Below the pieces are notes generated by a model. It was not told where the DNA came from, did no database searches, and saw nothing but the letters and a program-made list of their open reading frames with translations. From NCBI GenBank assembly GCA_021200775.1, contig JAJQGB010000007.1:92826-156825 (forward strand): a stretch of DNA of 64,000 nt, written 5' to 3'. Each line of letters opens with the position of its first letter. Position 1 is the first letter of the stretch. Source of the stretch: Oscillospiraceae bacterium (GTDB lineage: Bacteria; Bacillota; Clostridia; Oscillospirales; Ruminococcaceae). Positions 25,794-32,439 of the stretch are shown one piece after another. A program made the position numbers and the translations under genes.

Positions 25794-26701
25794 CCCTTAT
25801 AATACCTTTCCCCACCATCTCTTATAATGGCGGTGCCGATACCTTTGTTGGTGAAGATTTCAAGAAGCAGGCAGTGGGCGATGCGTCCATCCAGAATATG
25901 CACACGATTGACGCCGTGGGTAATGGCGTCGATGCAGTTCTGCATTTTGGGGAGCATTCCTCCGCCGAAGCTTCCTTCTTCGACAAATTTCTGCGCTTCC
26001 GAAACGGTCATTTCCGAAATCAGGGTGGATTTGTCGTTGAAGTCACGGTAAACGCCCTCAACGTCCGTCAGGAACGCAAGCTTTTCGGCGTTGACAGCCC
26101 GGGCTATTGCACATGCGGCATCGTCGGCATTGATGTTGTAGCTGTAGAAGTCGTTGTCATAGCCAATCGGGCAGATAATCGGGAGGAAGTCCTTTTCGAG
26201 AAGGTCGTAGATTATCTTCGGGTTGACTTCGGTAACCTCGCCGACGAAGCCGATGTCCTCGCCGCCGGAGAGCTTTTTCTCGCATTTTAAGAGCATACCG
26301 TCCTTGCCGCTGATTCCGACAGCCTTGACGCCGAGCTCGTTGACGAGCTGGACAAGGCTCTTGTTGACTCTGTTCAAAACCATTTCGGCGATTTCCATCG
26401 TCGGTTCGTCGGTGACACGAAGCCCGTTCACAAAGTGCGGCTCCATCCCGACTTTGCCGACCCAGCGGCTGATTTCCTTGCCGCCGCCGTGGACAATAAT
26501 CGGCTTGAATCCGACAAGTTTTAAGAGAACGACGTCCTGAATCACCGAGTGCTTCAGGTTTTCGTCGACCATTGCGCTCCCGCCGTACTTGACGACGATG
26601 ATTTTCCGGTTGAACCGCTGGATATAAGGCAGTGCCTCAATCAGCACCTGCGCCTTCTGCATAACGTCCATATCCGGAACAGTAGATGTATTTTCGGTCA
26701 T
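25790..26701 (-). CDS. argB: Acetylglutamate kinase
   Basis: The 303-residue amino-acid kinase has [21 protein letters not shown] and the late [20 protein letters not shown], which holds ATP- and substrate-binding residues. An N-terminal helix ([17 protein letters not shown]) precedes the core; in other bacteria this helix marks hexameric, arginine-inhibited enzymes, so feedback inhibition is likely. AAGGAG lies nine bases before ATG 26701. An ATG at 26719 belongs to a TGTACAATG repeat and lies upstream of the ribosome site, so it is rejected. Confidence 0.94.
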   Translation of the reverse strand: MTENTSTVPDMDVMQKAQVLIEALPYIQRFNRKIIVVKYGGSAMVDENLKHSVIQDVVLLKLVGFKPIIVHGGGKEISRWVGKVGMEPHFVNGLRVTDEPTMEIAEMVLNRVNKSLVQLVNELGVKAVGISGKDGMLLKCEKKLSGGEDIGFVGEVTEVNPKIIYDLLEKDFLPIICPIGYDNDFYSYNINADDAACAIARAVNAEKLAFLTDVEGVYRDFNDKSTLISEMTVSEAQKFVEEGSFGGGMLPKMQNCIDAITHGVNRVHILDGRIAHCLLLEIFTNKGIGTAIIRDGGERYYKG

Positions 26702-26716
26702 ATTTGAAATCTCCTT

Positions 26717-26748
26717 CATTGTACATTGTACATTTTACATTGTACATT
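26717..26748. repeat. TGTACAA heptamer repeat between argJ and argB
   Basis: CATTGTA units repeat with seven-base period, interrupted once by TTTTACA: two units, a variant, then one more. It fills almost the whole argJ-argB spacer and ends one base before the argJ stop codon. Confidence 0.8.
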
Positions 26749-26749
26749 A

Positions 26750-27979
26750 TTATGAGCGATAATCTGCGTTGATTTTGACGTAGTCATATGTCAAATCGCA
26801 ACCCCATGCTGTGGCAGTTTCACTACCGTCGTGGACGTCGGCGATAACCGTGACTTCCGGCTCCGAAAGAATCTTCGTGGCGAACTCTTCCGAGTAATCG
26901 GTTGCCATTCCGTTTTCGACGACACGAAGCTTCCCTGCGGCGCTGATGAAGTACAAATCGGTTGTGTCGGGATTGAACTTCGCACCCGAATAGCCGAGAG
27001 CACAGAGGATTCGTCCCCAGTTTGCGTCGTGCCCATAGATTGCCGCCTTCGTGAGGCTGGAGCAGACGACCGACTTCGCAAGAATCTTTGCGGTTTCTTT
27101 ATCAGATGCGTTGACGATTTTCACTTCGAGGAGTGCCGTGCAACCTTCGCCGTCGCCGGCAATCTTCTTTGCCAGAGTTTCGGTGACGGTGCGGAGAGCC
27201 GCAGAGAAGAGCTCAAAATCTTCGTTCTCTTCGGTGATTTCCGGATTTCCGGCGAGACCGTTCGCCATCATGATGACGGTATCGTTCGTTGAGGTGTCCC
27301 CGTCGACCGAAATCATATTGAATGTGTCCTGAATGTCGGCTTTGAGCGCCTTATTGAGAAGCGTTTTTGAAATCGCAATATCCGAGGTGATGAAGCAGAG
27401 CATTGTGCACATGTTCGGGTGAATCATCCCCGAGCCCTTGCACATGCCGCCGATTGTGACGGTCTTGCCGCCGAGGGTGAATCTGACTGCGATTTCTTTC
27501 GGCTTTGTATCAGTAGTCATTATTGCTTTTTCAGCCGCAGTGCCGTGGGCTTCGTCAGTGCCGAGTCTTTCGGAAAGAGCTTTAACGCCCGATTTGAGCT
27601 TGTCAACGGGGAGCTGTTTGCCGATTACACCGGTGGAAGCTACCAATACGGAGCCTTCCGGAAGTCCGAGAACCGACTTTGCTTCATCCGAAACTTCATT
27701 ACAGCAGTCAAAGCCTTCCTTGCCGGTGCAGGCGTTTGCAATGCCGGAATTTATGACTATTGCCTGTGAAGTCTCATAGGTTTCGACAATCTCTTTGTCG
27801 AAAAGAACCGGAGCGGCTTTCACAAGATTTGTCGTGAAGGTTCCCGCAGTGACGGCAGGGACGGAGCTATAAATCATAGCCATATCGTCCCGACCCTGAT
27901 ATTTTATTCCCGCCGCATATGCCCCGGCAGAAAACCCAATAGCGGCAGTTACGCCGCCAGAGATTTTTTCGATTTTCAT
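26750..27979 (-). CDS. argJ: Bifunctional ornithine acetyltransferase/N-acetylglutamate synthase ArgJ
   Basis: The 409-residue protein starts KIEKISGGVTAAIGFSAGAYAAGIK in two pieces of the usual ArgJ opening, and has GGMCKGSGMIHP followed by NMCTMLCF, the self-cleavage site where the Thr becomes the N-terminal nucleophile of the beta chain. The residue before it is Cys where Ala is most common. The end is YVKINADYRS, the standard ArgJ C-terminus. It recycles the acetyl group from acetylornithine to glutamate and may also use acetyl-CoA. GAGG is eight bases before ATG 27979; an upstream ATG at 28015 lies in repeat DNA. Confidence 0.94.
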   Translation of the reverse strand: MKIEKISGGVTAAIGFSAGAYAAGIKYQGRDDMAMIYSSVPAVTAGTFTTNLVKAAPVLFDKEIVETYETSQAIVINSGIANACTGKEGFDCCNEVSDEAKSVLGLPEGSVLVASTGVIGKQLPVDKLKSGVKALSERLGTDEAHGTAAEKAIMTTDTKPKEIAVRFTLGGKTVTIGGMCKGSGMIHPNMCTMLCFITSDIAISKTLLNKALKADIQDTFNMISVDGDTSTNDTVIMMANGLAGNPEITEENEDFELFSAALRTVTETLAKKIAGDGEGCTALLEVKIVNASDKETAKILAKSVVCSSLTKAAIYGHDANWGRILCALGYSGAKFNPDTTDLYFISAAGKLRVVENGMATDYSEEFATKILSEPEVTVIADVHDGSETATAWGCDLTYDYVKINADYRS

Positions 27980-27990
27980 TGTAATTTCCT

Positions 27991-28029
27991 CACTAATTCC
28001 GAACTCCGAATTCATAATTCCGAATTACG
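27991..28029. repeat. Three ATTCGGAATTA-type motifs at the GNAT-argJ junction
   Basis: TAATTCCGAA, CTCCGAATTC and TAATTCCGAATTACG follow each other. On the minus strand they encode the last residues of the GNAT protein (RNSEL and stop) and lead directly into the argJ ribosome site. Confidence 0.55.
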
Positions 28030-28497
28030 TTTAATTTTGTTCTCATCGTTCAGCACCAAGTCATAGACGTTTACGTCCTCCCGGGGCGACCAGCCGGTCG
28101 ATTGCCAGAAGGAGTTGCCGAGGCGGTTTTGTTTGAAGGCGATAAGGCTGATTTTGTTTACGCCGTCGGCTTTGAGGGCATTTGTGCAGAATTTCGCCAT
28201 CTCTGTGCCGATGCCCTGATTGCGGTAGCTTCTTTCGACGCAGACGTGGTAGAAATAACCCGTTCTGCCGTCGCTTCCGCAAAGAATGGTCCCGACGAGC
28301 TTGCCGTCGATTTCGGCAACGACGCTGAGTCCCGGGTTTCTCGCAAGAAACCGCTTCACGCCGTCATAGGAGTCGTCGATACTCCTGATTGCGAATCCTT
28401 CAATGCTCTCCCAGAGAGCGAACACCTCGGGGTAGTCCTCTTTCGTCATTGGACGAATAGTCATGGGGCGCAATGTTGCGCCGGATTTAGTGTTCAT
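28012..28497 (-). CDS. GNAT-family N-acetyltransferase inside the arginine operon
   Basis: The 161-residue protein has the GNAT acetyl-CoA site: YFYHVCVERSYRNQGIGTEM, with the RxQGIG-type loop, and a following LIAFKQNRLGNSFWQSTGW motif. Position between argC and argJ raises the possibility that it is an N-acetylglutamate synthase that primes the cycle, but the sequence is also close to general GNAT enzymes, and ArgJ may already supply this step. AAAGAGG lies before the ATG. The final five codons come from a repeat motif. Confidence 0.85.
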   Translation of the reverse strand: MNTKSGATLRPMTIRPMTKEDYPEVFALWESIEGFAIRSIDDSYDGVKRFLARNPGLSVVAEIDGKLVGTILCGSDGRTGYFYHVCVERSYRNQGIGTEMAKFCTNALKADGVNKISLIAFKQNRLGNSFWQSTGWSPREDVNVYDLVLNDENKIKRNSEL

Positions 28498-28524
28498 TGC
28501 GTGACCTCTTTCGTACCGTAAATG

Positions 28525-28740
28525 CGACTTGCCTTCGGCAAGTCGGCGCCTCCCTTCGGTCGGCGCACCCTTCCACCGTGCTTCGCACGGTCCCCCTCCC
28601 CTTGACAGGGGAGGCTATGGTAGTCTCAAACAAAAAGCGTTGATAGGAGCAGTTATGGCTCCCCTGACAAGGGGAGCTGGCAGCCACGAAGTGGCTGACT
28701 GAGGGGTGCCGCACGAAGTGCGGCGTCGGCGAAGCCGACC
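28525..28740. repeat. Paired-hairpin repeat, copy 4 (extended)
   Basis: The core at 28566-28707 has CCACCGTGCttcGCACGG, CTCCCCttgacaGGGGAG, a middle ending TGATAGGAGCAGTTATG, GCTCCCCtgacaaGGGGAGC, GCCACgaaGTGGC and GACTGAGGGG. Added outer hairpins are ACTTGCCttcGGCAAGT with a GGCGCCTCCC-type linker on the left and CCGCACgaaGTGCGG plus GTCGGCgaaGCCGAC on the right. It lies between argC and the GNAT gene. Confidence 0.85.
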
Positions 28741-28754
28741 ATTGTACATTTTAC
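28741..28754. repeat. Single TGTACAAT unit at the argC 3' end
   Basis: ATTGTACATTTTACA overlaps the argC stop codon region and joins directly to repeat copy 4. It is the same sequence as the core of the larger heptamer arrays. Confidence 0.6.
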
Positions 28755-29791
28755 AGCGGCAGCTGTTCAATCCCTTTAGTTTCCGGGCATCCAAACATCA
28801 GGTTCATGTTCTGGATTGCTTGTCCGGCGGCGCCTTTTACCATGTTGTCGATGGCGCCCATCATGATGACTCTGTTTGTGCGTTCGTCCAGCTTGCAGGA
28901 GACGTCTGCTAAATTCGAGCCACGGACCCAGCTCGTCTCCGGAGGAGTGCCGTAGGGCAGGGCACGGACGAAATATTCATCTTTATAGCAATCAACGTAT
29001 GCCGCATGGAGCTCTTCCGGAGTTACGGATTTAACGAGACTTGCGTATGCCGTCACTAAGATTCCTCTTTGCATGGGCACGAGATGCGGAGTGAAGCTGA
29101 TTCTTACGTCTCTTCCAGCAACTCGGGATAACTGCTCCTCAATTTCAGGAACATGGCGATGTGCGGCGACGGAGTATGCCTTGATGGACTCGTTTACCTC
29201 GCAGAAGAGGTTTGCGGTTTTGGCGCCTCTTCCGGCACCGGAAGTGCCGCTTTTTGCGTCAATTATAATAGTATCGGGGTTTATGTAGCCCGCTTTCAGC
29301 ATGGGATAGATGCTGAGGAAACTGCATGTCGGGTAGCAACCCGGGTTCGCAATAAGCCTTGCCGACTTTATCTTCTCACGATTGATTTCTGGCAAGCCAT
29401 AGACGGCTTCTCTGATAAATTCCGGGCAGGGATGATGAATCTTGTACCACTGCTCATAGATTTCCGGGTCGGTGATTCGGAAATCGGCACTTAAATCTAT
29501 AATCTTGCATTTTGAGAGAATCTCCTCGGTCACCTGTGAAGCGCAGAAGCCCTGCGGAGTTGCGGTGAAGATGACGTCGACGTTTTCCGACATTTCAAGC
29601 ATATCTTCGCCACAGCACTCATCGTCCTCATAATTCCGAAGAGCGCCGTATTCGTTCGAGAACGGCGTCCCCGTATAACTACGTGAGCCCAGACCGACGA
29701 TTTCTATATCATCTCTCTGCTTCAATAATCTAACCAACTCAGCACCGGCATAACCCGTCGCACCGATGATACCAACTTTAATCTTATCCAT
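28751..29791 (-). CDS. argC: N-acetyl-gamma-glutamyl-phosphate reductase
   Basis: The 346-residue enzyme has the NADP-binding start KVGIIGATGYAGAELVRLL and the catalytic cysteine in ANPGCYPTCSFLSIYP, followed by the substrate-binding SGTSGAGRGAK. It reduces acetylglutamyl phosphate to the semialdehyde in arginine synthesis. AAAGGGG is eight bases before ATG 29791; the ATG at 29797 is only two bases from it. It is the first gene of the operon behind a strong promoter. Confidence 0.95.
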   Translation of the reverse strand: MDKIKVGIIGATGYAGAELVRLLKQRDDIEIVGLGSRSYTGTPFSNEYGALRNYEDDECCGEDMLEMSENVDVIFTATPQGFCASQVTEEILSKCKIIDLSADFRITDPEIYEQWYKIHHPCPEFIREAVYGLPEINREKIKSARLIANPGCYPTCSFLSIYPMLKAGYINPDTIIIDAKSGTSGAGRGAKTANLFCEVNESIKAYSVAAHRHVPEIEEQLSRVAGRDVRISFTPHLVPMQRGILVTAYASLVKSVTPEELHAAYVDCYKDEYFVRALPYGTPPETSWVRGSNLADVSCKLDERTNRVIMMGAIDNMVKGAAGQAIQNMNLMFGCPETKGIEQLPL

Positions 29792-29821
29792 ATACATATC
29801 CCCTTTAAGTCACATGCAACA

Positions 29822-29850
29822 ATTATACACGATATACAGGTTTTTTGCAA
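29822..29850 (-). promoter_or_regulatory. Promoter of the arginine operon
   Basis: Read on the minus strand, TTGCAA (29850-29845) and TATAAT (29827-29822) are 17 bases apart. I see no clear ARG-box palindrome around it. Confidence 0.7.
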
Positions 29851-29865
29851 TAGTTATTTTTCGGA

Positions 29866-30106
29866 AACCCCTCAGTCAGCCTTCGGCTGACAGCTCCCCT
29901 TTCAGGGGAGCCATAACTGCTAGAGCACAGCTTCTGACTTTTGAAGAACGCTGGTTTGAAAACCAATCTCTTAGTACGATTATTCGGGAGAAGAATACAG
30001 GCTCCCCTGACAAGGGGAGCTGGCGCCCGAAGGGCGACTGAGGGGTGCCATTTCGCCGAAGGTGAAATGGCGTCGGCGGAAGTGCCGCAGGCGCTGGAGC
30101 CGACAA
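29866..30106. repeat. Paired-hairpin repeat, copy 5 (longest)
   Basis: It lies between the divergent arginine and mraZ promoters. The left half reads ACCCCTCAGTCAGCC-ttcg with GGCTGAC and GCTCCCCtttcAGGGGAGC. The middle is unusually long (about 85 bp, starting CATAACTGC). The right half has GCTCCCCtgacaaGGGGAGC, CGCCCgaaGGGCG and GACTGAGGGGTG. A CATTTCgccgaaggtGAAATG hairpin follows. Confidence 0.85.
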
Positions 30107-30153
30107 TGGCGGAGCTCCTCCTCAAAAAAATTCCCGAGAATCGAATTTCCCTA

Positions 30154-30182
30154 TTGCATTTTGGAAAATATAATGCTATAAT
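30154..30182 (+). promoter_or_regulatory. Promoter of the division and cell-wall cluster
   Basis: TTGCAT (30154-30159) and TATAAT (30177-30182) are 17 bases apart. Confidence 0.75.
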
Positions 30183-30191
30183 TGGTGTACC

Positions 30192-30228
30192 AAGTGGTAT
30201 CGAGTGTTAAAAGGTGGCAAAAAGTGAG
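30192..30228 (+). promoter_or_regulatory. mraZ: MraZ-binding boxes
   Basis: GTG cores start at 30194, 30204, 30214 and 30224, exactly ten bases apart, in contexts AAGTGG, GAGTGT, AGGTGG and AAGTGA. Tandem GTGK/TGGG motifs with ten-base period between promoter and gene are the known operator for autoregulation by the MraZ ring. Confidence 0.75.
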
Positions 30229-30237
30229 GTGAATCTG

Positions 30238-30672
30238 ATGCCGGAAGAGTTGAAAATGAGCGGGGAGCTCCCTTATACGATTGATGTGAAGGGCAGAATG
30301 AGCTTTCCACAGAAATTTCGTGACGTATTGGGCGACAGTTTTGTTCTGACCCGTGGCGCCGACCATCGGCTGGTTGCATACTCAACCGAGCATTGGAACA
30401 CGCTCCGTGACAAGATTTCACTCATGCGTGAGGGTAAGGACAAGGAAATTTTAAAGCAGATTTACATCAAGGGAGCTATTCAGGTTGAAACTGATAAGCT
30501 CGGAAGAATTCTGGTGCCACAGGCTTTGAGGGAATACGCCCGGCTTCTTAAAGACGTCTACGTCGTCGGAGCTATCGACACGGCGGAAATCTGGGACAAG
30601 AATACATACGAAGAGTTCACGCAGTCGATTTCGCCGGATGATTTGTATGCGGCATTGGCGGCACTTGACTGA
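30238..30672 (+). CDS. mraZ: Transcriptional regulator MraZ
   Basis: About 144 residues form two AbrB-like swapped-hairpin halves: GELPYTIDVKGRMSFPQKF in the first and IQVETDKLGRILVPQALREY in the second, each with the DxKGR/DKLGR motif. MraZ assembles into a ring that binds tandem boxes upstream of its own gene and represses the cluster. Four such boxes are present. A GTG at 30214 would extend the frame but lies on a box; AGGTG is six bases before ATG 30238, and an ATG at 30256 is also possible. Confidence 0.93.
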   Translation: MPEELKMSGELPYTIDVKGRMSFPQKFRDVLGDSFVLTRGADHRLVAYSTEHWNTLRDKISLMREGKDKEILKQIYIKGAIQVETDKLGRILVPQALREYARLLKDVYVVGAIDTAEIWDKNTYEEFTQSISPDDLYAALAALD

Positions 30673-30690
30673 GAATAAAAGGACAGATTC

Positions 30691-31614
30691 ATGGAATTTC
30701 GGCATATACCGGTTCTCTTAGATGAATGTATAATCGGGCTTGACATCAAGCCGGAAGGAATTTATGTTGATGGAACCGCCGGCGGTGCGGGACATTCAAG
30801 GGAAATAGCGAAGCGCCTTGTTACAGGCAAGCTTATTGCGATTGACCGTGACCCCGAAGCTGTAGAAGTCGCCCGGGAGAGACTTTTCGGGCTGAATGCG
30901 ACTGTTGTCGAAGGCACTTTTGGAAACGTCGACAAGATTTTAGACGAGCAGGGAATAGGGCAGATTGACGGTTTGCTTTTAGACATCGGCGTCAGCTCAT
31001 ATCAGCTTGACAACCCGGACAGAGGGTTCTCCTATCACTCGGAAGACTCGGAGCTTGATATGAGAATGAGCGAGAGCGGACTGAGCGCCCGGGACGTCGT
31101 CAACACATATTCGTATGAGGATTTGACTCGGATTCTCTTTGAGTACGGAGAAGAGAAGTTTGCGAAGAGCATCGCCTCAAATATTGTCCGTGAGCGTGAG
31201 AAGAACGAGATAAGAACCGTCGGAGACCTGGCGGACATAATAAGAGAGTCGATCCCTGCTAAGGTCAAAAGGGGGAAGAATCCCTGCAAAAAGACATTTC
31301 AGGCAATAAGAATAGAAGTAAACAACGAGTTCGGTGAGCTTTCGGAGGCTCTTGACAAGGGCTTTGACAGGCTGAAACCGGGCGGAAGGCTGTGTGTAAT
31401 CACATTTCATTCGCTCGAAGACCGGATGGTGAAGCAGAGATTTCTTAGCTTCGCACAAGGCTGTATCTGCCCTCCCGAGTTCCCAGTATGCGTATGCGGC
31501 AGGACTCCAAGAGGCAAGATAATCACCAAAAAGCCGATAGAACCGAGCGAAGCGGAGTTAGAGAGCAACAATCGCAGTCATTCTGCAAAGTTGAGGATAG
31601 TAGAGAAGTTGTAA
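30691..31614 (+). CDS. rsmH: 16S rRNA (cytosine(1402)-N(4))-methyltransferase RsmH
   Basis: The 307-residue enzyme starts EFRHIPVLLDECI and has the SAM-binding YVDGTAGGAGHSREIAKRL, LLLDIGVSSYQLDNPDRGFS and VITFHSLEDRMVK, all RsmH hallmarks. It methylates N4 of C1402 in the ribosomal P site. AAAGGAC precedes the ATG. The order mraZ-rsmH-ftsL is universal in Gram-positive division clusters. Confidence 0.96.
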   Translation: MEFRHIPVLLDECIIGLDIKPEGIYVDGTAGGAGHSREIAKRLVTGKLIAIDRDPEAVEVARERLFGLNATVVEGTFGNVDKILDEQGIGQIDGLLLDIGVSSYQLDNPDRGFSYHSEDSELDMRMSESGLSARDVVNTYSYEDLTRILFEYGEEKFAKSIASNIVREREKNEIRTVGDLADIIRESIPAKVKRGKNPCKKTFQAIRIEVNNEFGELSEALDKGFDRLKPGGRLCVITFHSLEDRMVKQRFLSFAQGCICPPEFPVCVCGRTPRGKIITKKPIEPSEAELESNNRSHSAKLRIVEKL

Positions 31615-31617
31615 AAA

Positions 31618-31782
31618 TGTACAATGTACAATGTACAATGTACAATGGTGGAGTCGGCTGTCGCCGACATATCAGAAGCAATTTACGAGAACCGCAAACT
31701 TATCTTTAACGGGCAGGTTTGATAATCGTCCTGCGAAGCAGGACACATTCATTGTACATTGTACATTTTACATTGTACATTG
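31618..31782. repeat. TGTACAA arrays in inverted orientation bounding a 100-bp insert
   Basis: Four perfect TGTACAA units (31618-31645) follow the rsmH stop, and CATTGTA units (31750-31782) precede ftsL in the opposite orientation. Between them lie GTCGGCtgtcGCCGAC, GTCCTGCgaaGCAGGAC and no reading frame of note. The arrangement resembles a small non-autonomous element with repeat ends. Confidence 0.7.
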
Positions 31783-31800
31783 AAAAAAGGACGTGAAATC

Positions 31801-32304
31801 ATGGCATATCGTGACGACAATTTAGCTTATGACCTTTCGGTTTATGAGCCGAAGAGCAATGTGGTGCCGAAGACCCAGCCGAAGGCGGAACCTAAAACCA
31901 AGCCACGAATTGAAATACGGCACAATACCGTCGCTTTGCCGCAGAATCTGTTTACGATTTTCGTAACGGCAGTTGTTGTTCTGGCAGTCATGTTTGCGCT
32001 TCTTTACGGCAAGGTCGAGACAAACCGGCTATTCAACGAGATTTCCACCCTTGAAACAAGCCTTGCCGAGCTCGAAAGCGACAACGCAAGTCTCGCTGCC
32101 GAGTACGAGTCGAAAACGTCACTAAAGAGCGTCGAGGAATATGCCCAGAATGTTCTTGGGCTCGAAAAGCTCGACAAGTCGCAGATTGAATATGTCGAGG
32201 TTGAAGCGGACACCGTCATCGAAGTAGTCGAGACGGAGAGCTCAAACATTTTCGTAATCATAAAGAACTGGTTTGACGACCTGTTTGAATATCTGGGCTT
32301 CTGA
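31801..32304 (+). CDS. ftsL: FtsL/DivIC-type cell division protein
   Basis: The 167-residue protein has a cytosolic N-terminus of about 55 residues rich in Lys and Pro, one membrane helix (FTIFVTAVVVLAVMFALLYG), and an extracytoplasmic coiled coil (ISTLETSLAELESDNASLAA and on) ending in VLGLEKLDKSQIEYV, a short DivIC-like motif. FtsL forms a complex with FtsQ and DivIC that activates septal PBP/FtsW. Identity rests on position after rsmH and topology, since FtsL sequences diverge. AAAGGAC lies before ATG 31801. Confidence 0.85.
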   Translation: MAYRDDNLAYDLSVYEPKSNVVPKTQPKAEPKTKPRIEIRHNTVALPQNLFTIFVTAVVVLAVMFALLYGKVETNRLFNEISTLETSLAELESDNASLAAEYESKTSLKSVEEYAQNVLGLEKLDKSQIEYVEVEADTVIEVVETESSNIFVIIKNWFDDLFEYLGF

Positions 32305-32341
32305 TTAAATAATAATAGTAATGTGATAGAGTACGAGGGAG

Positions 32342-32388
32342 TTAAGTTTTGCCTTCTTGAATATTGAAGGGTAAACTTAGCTTTCTTC
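32342..32388 (+). terminator. Attenuator-like hairpin between ftsL and the PBP gene
   Basis: TTAAGTTTTGCCTTC (32342-32356) pairs with GAAGGGTAAACTTAG (32366-32380) except for a two-base internal loop, and CTTTCTTC follows. It may reduce read-through into the PBP gene. Confidence 0.4.
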
Positions 32389-32439
32389 AGTAAGAGGCAA
32401 AAAGTCGGAACGTGTTATTTTTTGCAAGAAGGAGTTAAA

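Noticed and set aside
28525..30106. Repeat copies taken as simple Rho-independent terminators
   Set aside because: They lack T-runs after the stems, occur in leaders and inside operons, and have a mirrored two-half plan.
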